The notes under the pieces were generated by a model. It had not been told where the DNA came from, searched no databases, and saw only the letters and a program-made list of their open reading frames with translations. From contig WBZZ01002896.1 in the NCBI GenBank assembly GCA_019918135.1, forward strand, positions 1 to 64,000: 64,000 nucleotides of DNA, in the 5' to 3' direction. The position numbers and the translations under genes are program-made. Source of the DNA: Paulinella micropora (lineage: Eukaryota; Cercozoa; Imbricatea; Euglyphida; Paulinellidae). Positions 59,161-64,000 of the stretch are shown here, piece after piece (the stretch's first letter is position 1; each line of letters starts with the position of its first letter).

Positions 59161-59239
59161 GCGAATGGTGCCAAGCTCAACAAAGTGAGAATTCTGAAAC
59201 TTGATGTAAGAAACTTACCGACCAAGGGTTTGAGCACAT

Positions 59240-59500
59240 GTCAAAATTTGAGAAATGAACGTCCCCCCGAAGCCTTCTGTCGGCAATGGAAATACACTAG
59301 ACGGTCGTTGTAATGAAATATTGGGCTACTAGTCGTCGAAACTTGCCCTGGGGGAGGGGGGGGGAGGGAGAGAGGCAAGAAGAGGAGAAGGGGGGCTCGG
59401 GGAAGGTAAGGGGAGGGAGTTGTGAGTGAGTGGGCAGTGGGGGGGGAGAGACTCCCGACTAAAATCAGATATTTAATGAAATCAAGCGCACTGTACGACG
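59240..59500. other. Spacer with purine tract
   Basis: A G-rich/GA-rich tract at about 59345-59450 on the plus strand. Nothing coding. It lies between the RING relic and the truncated HNH paralogue. Confidence 0.4.
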
Positions 59501-59505
59501 CTAAT

Positions 59506-60487
59506 TCAGTGCGCCTCTTGCAGCCTTTGCCTTTTTGCCTTGCGCCACTCTTCCCTGTCCTCTCTGTCGCGTTTTGGGGGCAATTGGGAGAGGAGTTCTT
59601 CTTTTGTATATGGAAACAATAAGCCCTGCTTTTTCGGCGCATTTTTCCCAAGAGAAGAGTACATGTTCTGAGCATAAGGCTTTTGCAAATTGATTCTCGG
59701 AAATTCTTCTTTGAAGCAAGCCAGAAATTGCTCCCGGGCCGACTTGTTCAATTCATCCTTGGCTAAGCCCAAGAAGCTTTCAAAGCTTGCCACCAAATCC
59801 TGTAGCCTGATAACAAACTTTCCTTTGTTCGGACCTTGCCCGAGCACATAAACATGCGGGATCTTGGTCTTGGCTCGCCTTTTTTTACAGGGTAATCTTC
59901 TTTTTAAGGCAGCGCCTAAACCTTGCTGAGAATCTTTTGTATGCATCCCTAACCTTGGCCTCCGGGGCGCTATCATCATCGAGGACCGCCACCGCTTCTA
60001 GGAATAGACCGGTTTCTCGAGGCGAGGGTGCGCCTTGCTGCTGCCATTCATTGTTGTCGGAGACAGCCTTGCTAAGCCTTAGGCTTGTAGCAGCTACCTC
60101 CAGGCCTTGCAACTGGCTTGCGGTCCACAGAGATTCGCCTTCGTCGTTGGGCAAAACAAGGACTTGGCTTCGGTTTGGCAAACAAATGTCACCCCAGCCA
60201 TAGCCTGGTATCTTGAGGTCGGAACAAAGCATCTGCAGCAACTCCCGGAGCTCTTCCCCGGATTGACCCCGACGGCTGCAGCCATCTATTACAATTAGCA
60301 GCCTTTGCTGCATTTCCGCTAGCTTGTGCGGCCCTATCTTGACATCGCGCAGGACGACCACGTGTTGATCCCCCAAGGCCAGACAAAAAGACCTTAGAAG
60401 CTGTTTCAGCCACGGGGTGACCCGGCCTTGCAGGCAAAGCCACGACTGTGAGGGGCGCTTCTGCGAAGAAGAGTCTTGCTGCTGCAA
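59506..60487 (-). pseudogene. Truncated paralogue of the HNH protein (SF3-like and C-terminal parts)
   Basis: Two overlapping frames match the C-terminal half of the HNH protein. The first has SWLCLQGRVTPWLKQLLRSF, LLIVIDGCSRRG and NRSQVLVLPNDEGESLW. The second has RLQDLVASFESFLGLAKDEL and LLFPYTKEELLSQLPP with a basic tail. The HNH domain is missing altogether. The two parts lie in different frames overlapping by about 95 bp, so it is either a broken copy or two short genes. Divergence from the long gene is large (roughly half the residues), so the duplication is old, and the conserved blocks show what matters in the family. Confidence 0.7.
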
Positions 60488-60643
60488 GGCCCGAAACTAG
60501 AAGAGGCGTTTTATTTTTCTGGATTTAATAAAACCACAGATTCAAGAAATGTGAATTTTGCCGCTCCTGACCCAGTGTGTGACCTTTCCCCAACTCTTTT
60601 ATAAAAAGAACCACTATCCAAGCGATGGAGGGTAGCCACTGAG

Positions 60644-62943
60644 CTAATCCGTGTCCAGTGCTTTATCCAAGCGATTGTGCCAACCCGCAATCGTGTCTAC
60701 GTGCGCGTTCCTCTCCGCTTCTGGCAACAACAATACTTGCGCGGCGGAGTGCGGGGAAAGCAAGATGTGGCCTAGGTACGCAAGTTGCCGCGCGTAACCA
60801 GCCACTAGCTTTTGGGAGTAGCTGTCCCACCAGCCGACGAGTCCGCGCACGCTGGCTTGTAGAGCCTGCAGAACTCGTGGTTGCAATTCGGCCCGCAGCA
60901 ACTCCAGACGGGTCTGGTACGAGCCGGGCCCAGATACTCCTGCCACGCGGGCACACAACCTCTGCACTTCTTTCTGGATGGGTTCCTCTAGGCATCGCCT
61001 GAACCCAGATCCAGTCCAATCCTCTAGTAGCTTGTCGGCCGCGCCCTGGTGCTCCTCCTTTCGAGCAACTATCAGTGCGTTGCACTTGAGGTCTTGCTCC
61101 CGTAGCTCGCACAGCAACTTATGCAGCTCTGTCTGCAAAAGTGCTAGCCGCCGGGAGAATTCGCCATTCATAAAACACACAACCAGACTGCAAGCTTCTT
61201 TTTCCACTAGCTCGAACACCTCGTGGCTGAGATGCCAGGTTGTCTGGTTGGGTGGCGCTCCGGTGGAGTACGCGTCTCCTTTCCGGCGCAGAATGGCGGT
61301 CAGAACGCTGTGATGCTCGATCTTTTCGTGGCAGTAGCGGGCCGCCAGAGGGGTTACGGCCTCTGCCGTTTTGTCGCTGTTTACACTGCGCTCCAAACTG
61401 TTGTGGACCTCGTTAAAAAAAGCCCGTCGCCAATCTTCGGCCTGCCGCTCGAGGCACGCGCTGACGCGGCTGTTGAATTCTGCACAGTCGTGCCCCGCTT
61501 CATCCACCGCTGCTCCCAAGCGTAACTGTAGCAGTTGCAGCAGCTGTTTCTCGTGTTTCGCCATCACCAGCCGCAGCACACTTCGCCGCAGGTATTTGCG
61601 CAGCGCCGGCACCCCTGTGTGGCGTCTTTTTTGCCACACGGAGGCACCAGTGCCTTCCTTGAGCCGTGCGTAGTCTCGGGGACTGGTGGCGTGCACTGAG
61701 ATCTGCAGGCCGGCCGGCGCCTGGTCCAGCAGCTCCTTGACCTGGCCCGCAACACTTTCTTCCAGGCTTTGGCGCACAAAGGCGTTGCGCGCGAGGGCCG
61801 CCCACACCTGCGCTTGGGCGCCGTTGCTGCGCAGTGCCTCGCGCACGGGCCTGCCGTTATGTAGTTTCCCGTGTTTCCTGACCCACCAGCGGCACGCGTT
61901 CAGCAGTGTTCTGTGCCCCTTAATGCAGCACGCCAACCCCCCAGTGCACGGCCCAGGCTTGTCGGGCTTCCCCACACAAAAGCCCAACAGCTTCGTGCTC
62001 CCTTCCAGCTCTTCAGGCTCCAGCCCGGTGTCGCTCTTGGTCAGCACGAACGCCAGCCTGTTCAGGCGGCCGTGCTGTACGCACATCTGCACTGCCCGAG
62101 CGAACTTGCCCGTGTTCTGTCGGTTTGTTAGGGCGCGCGTGATGTCGGCCACCAGCAACACACAGTCCGCCTGTGGCAGGTATTGTTCCCACACATTGTC
62201 ACGCAACTGGTTGCTGTCGTTATTGCCTGGCAGGTCGCACAGTACCAGCCCGCCACAGTTACTCGACGGTCGCTGGCGCAGCAGTTGAAAACGCCCCCTG
62301 ACCACCACCTTCTGCACACAGCCCCAGCGCGGCACACAGCTTGTTGTGCGTCGTCGCTTGCACGCCGGCTGCCCTGGCTCGCGTGCGGCATGGGCGTACG
62401 CGAACGCCGCCTCTAGCGCCGCCCGCGCATCCCTGCCCCTAAACCGCACGTGTGTGCCCAACGCGGCGTGTAACTCTGGGTACCACGCTTCGAGCTCCTG
62501 CAGCGTTAGGCCACGCTTTGTTAGTCGCGCCTCCAGCCCCGTGTAGATCTCGCACAAGGTCTGCAACGCCTCCGAGCGCGCCTTGGATTCTTGGCGGCCG
62601 AAGCCCAAGTCCAGCAGCAACGGCCGTATTCTTGCCTGCCAGATATCCCGCGCGTAGAAGCAAAGCTCAACCTCGAAGTAAACGGTGTCTGCGAATTCGA
62701 AATGCAGGGGGCATTGCGTGCAAGACGTACCCTGCGCACCAGACAGGGGCAGGTCCTCGTCTAACAACTGCGACAGTAGCTTGCTCTTGCCGACGCCCGA
62801 TTCGCCAGTACTACCAGCAGGGGTCCAGGCCCCTCGCTCAGCTCGTGCTCCAGGTGCGCGTGCTCCGCTTTCCCCAGCGCCAGTTTGATGTCCTTGTCCT
62901 GCAGGGCCTTCCACAGCTCTGAGTATGTCGAGCGCCGGCGCAT
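60644..62943 (-). CDS. Dynamin-like / SLIP-GC-type GTPase
   Basis: About 765 residues. G1 (P-loop) GESGVGKSKLL lies near residue 50, G3 LCDLPGNNDSN near 240 and G4 LTKSDTG near 305. VLLVADITRAL and SVHATSPRDYARL fit the strand and G5 regions, and a long helical C-terminal half follows (LLQLLQLRLGAAVDEA, LLRAELQPRVLQALQ). Length and motif order resemble vertebrate and fungal SLIP-GC-like and dynamin-family GTPases, which remodel membranes or act in immunity. The ATG at 62943 (MRRRSTYSELWKALQDKD) gives a natural N-terminus in a neighbouring frame that joins the main frame just before the P-loop. The main frame also opens at a GTG at 62971. The insert around residues 195-235 (PACKRRRTT) is unusual. 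Confidence 0.8.
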
Positions 62944-62989
62944 TTGTTTCAGGAGACGAAAATGTTTGCACTTTTTCTCTTGCCTGAGT

Positions 62990-63090
62990 TTTTAGCTCTT
63001 ACAATGCCACTGAAAACTAGGAGAGGGAGAGAGAAGGGGGGAAAAGGAGAGTGAGTTTTTCCTGGGGGGCGCGACCTCCTCGCCTCCCCT
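62990..63090 (+). repeat. Partial B/C-type spacer
   Basis: AATGCCACTGAAAACTAGGAGAGGGAGAG is the end of a C-type module, with a purine spacer, placed between the divergent GTPase gene and the next plus-strand coding stretch. Confidence 0.55.
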
Positions 63091-63106
63091 TTCCCCTGTG
63101 AAGTCA

Positions 63107-63427
63107 CAGGATAAGCTGGCATGGGATGTGCATATCACGCTAAGCTACGACGCCCAACGCTCATGCAAGACTTCCCCCCTGTCCGGAATTATCCAGGATG
63201 GAACCGTGAACATTTCGAACCTAGCTTCGATGCTTGACTCCAAGCAGGGCTTGCAATACTTGTTGTGGAGCCAGGTTTTATTGGGCATGCACGTACCATT
63301 ACTCGAGGCGTTAGTGCGCCAGAACAAGGCAGACCTTGCCAAGCAGCTACTCCTCTACCTGCCGCTGGAGATAAAACACAAGGAAAGTAAGCTACTGGCT
63401 GCTCTAGACCAGAACTCGTCGTCATGA
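63107..63427 (+). CDS. Small protein or 3' exon, unidentified
   Basis: The open stretch of about 106 residues begins right after CTTTCCCCTGTGAAGTCACAG, an acceptor-like site: DKLAWDVHITLSYDAQRS, LQYLLWSQVLLGMHVPLLEA, KADLAKQLLLYLPLEIKHKE. There is no ATG before residue 45. It has an amphipathic helical character. It may be a downstream exon, a truncated gene or a protein with a non-ATG start. Confidence 0.45.
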   Translation, partial: QDKLAWDVHITLSYDAQRSCKTSPLSGIIQDGTVNISNLASMLDSKQGLQYLLWSQVLLGMHVPLLEALVRQNKADLAKQLLLYLPLEIKHKESKLLAALDQNSSS

Positions 63428-63534
63428 TGAAAAAAAGAACAGAAAAAAAGGAGCGATAAAGAAAAAAACTCCCCGGCATACAGGGAGCGGAGCGCCAAAG
63501 GGAGAGGGGCGACCCTCCCTCTCATCCGTTCTCA

Positions 63535-63612
63535 TTGCTGCGTGGGGGGGGGGGCACCCCCCCCATCTACTTCTCACTGTTGCGTGGGGGGGGGGCGCCC
63601 CCCTCCCCGCAC
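63535..63612. repeat. Two G/C palindromes
   Basis: GGGGGGGGGGGCACCCCCCCC and, 45 bp on, GGGGGGGGGGCGCCCCCC, each within a repeated TTCTCA(C/T)TG(C/T)TGCGTGGGG context. Runs of this kind also lie near 13290, 14660, 37485 and 49050. Confidence 0.7.
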
Positions 63613-63750
63613 CACAACCCAAACTGTATGCGCCTGCGCGCAGCTGGCACTAATCAACAATTTAGTGAAGAGCAAGGCACAGCAAAGAGAAAGGTCCCGT
63701 AGGAACCTGGCAGGAGAAGAAGCAAGAAAATGCCTTGTCTTGGTGCACAG

Positions 63751-64000
63751 ATGACGACCAGACGAATTGACTCGACGGAATTTTCTTCTCGCGCCCAACG
63801 CGCGCTCAAACGAGAATACGTTATTGCTTGCAATACGTTAAGTATGCTAACTGACAAATATAACGGACTGATGTATCGCTATCTGTGGACTTTAGACGGA
63901 GATGCAGATGAACAAAACCAATTAGATCTTGTGACTGATAGCATAATAACCCTGCAGCAGCAACTAACTGAAATGCGTCGGAATCTAGTATCTTTACCTC
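63751..64000 (+). CDS. Unidentified protein, 5' part (runs off the window)
   Basis: ATG at 63751 directly after CTTGTCTTGGTGCACAG, an acceptor-like tract. 83 codons are visible without a stop: MTTRRIDSTEFSSRAQRAL, VIACNTLSMLTDKYNGLMY, ITLQQQLTEMRRNL. Helical with a coiled-coil beginning. Lower GC than the GTPase gene. Family not recognised. Confidence 0.6.
   Translation, partial: MTTRRIDSTEFSSRAQRALKREYVIACNTLSMLTDKYNGLMYRYLWTLDGDADEQNQLDLVTDSIITLQQQLTEMRRNLVSLP

Noticed and set aside
1-64000. Retroelement, LTR or capsid-bearing element
   Set aside because: No reverse transcriptase, integrase, capsid or long terminal repeat pattern was seen; the repeats are palindromic or tandem non-coding units.

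Overview
Kind of genome. The window looks like a repeat-laden genome of eukaryotic type: either a large nucleocytoplasmic DNA virus or a compact protist nucleus. I cannot settle which. Recognisable families are eukaryotic or giant-virus in flavour: RING/TRAF finger, C2H2 fingers, F-box plus leucine-rich repeats (LRR), Sel1 repeats, an HNH endonuclease, a dynamin-like GTPase, an alpha/beta hydrolase with a membrane anchor, and glycoprotein-like membrane proteins. Long single-exon ORFs on both strands, many family-less proteins, small GC hairpins after stop codons, one ATGA gene overlap and intergenic DNA packed with palindromic MITE-like repeats recall pithovirus-like giant viruses. Pyrimidine-rich tracts ending in AG just before several starts, and one AAAG/GTAAGA site, recall spliced protist genes. 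I saw no rRNA, tRNA, CRISPR array, capsid, polymerase or reverse transcriptase.

Layout. 1-17.7 kb is gene-poor: one RING gene (1186-1788), decayed fragments of genes that are better preserved elsewhere, and mosaics of repeat modules named here A (long palindrome), B and C (about 60-80 bp AT-cored modules), D (GAGCCCC hairpin), E (about 325 bp tandem unit), F (about 450-540 bp tandem unit with an 18-bp minisatellite) and H (hairpin block). 17.7-45.8 kb is gene-rich: a possible histone-fold protein, two 274-residue coiled-coil paralogues, F-box/LRR genes, a split membrane protein, a five-finger C2H2 protein, the hydrolase, a 695-residue unknown, an anchored glycoprotein-like protein, a GNAT-like protein overlapping a small Cys-tailed protein, two Sel1 genes and a 612-residue coiled-coil protein. 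45.9-48.8 kb is a tandem array of about eight A units. 49.6-63 kb holds a repeat-built protein, a decayed F-box/LRR gene, a 937-residue HNH protein with a duplicated 3' end, E repeats, a truncated paralogue of the HNH protein and the GTPase. A gene runs off the right edge at 63751.

How it fits together. The window reads as a dynamic accessory region in which A elements and other repeats move genes about. At least four families (hydrolase, F-box/LRR, 274-residue protein, HNH protein) have one better-preserved copy plus further copies or relics, and repeat junctions lie right at starts or stops. The gene content suggests ubiquitin-ligase adaptors, membrane and lipid functions and nucleic-acid handling, but no single pathway is evident. 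Several genes change reading frame once or twice near homopolymer runs, which may be decay, sequencing error or recoding. All starts given are ATG codons checked by eye unless stated.
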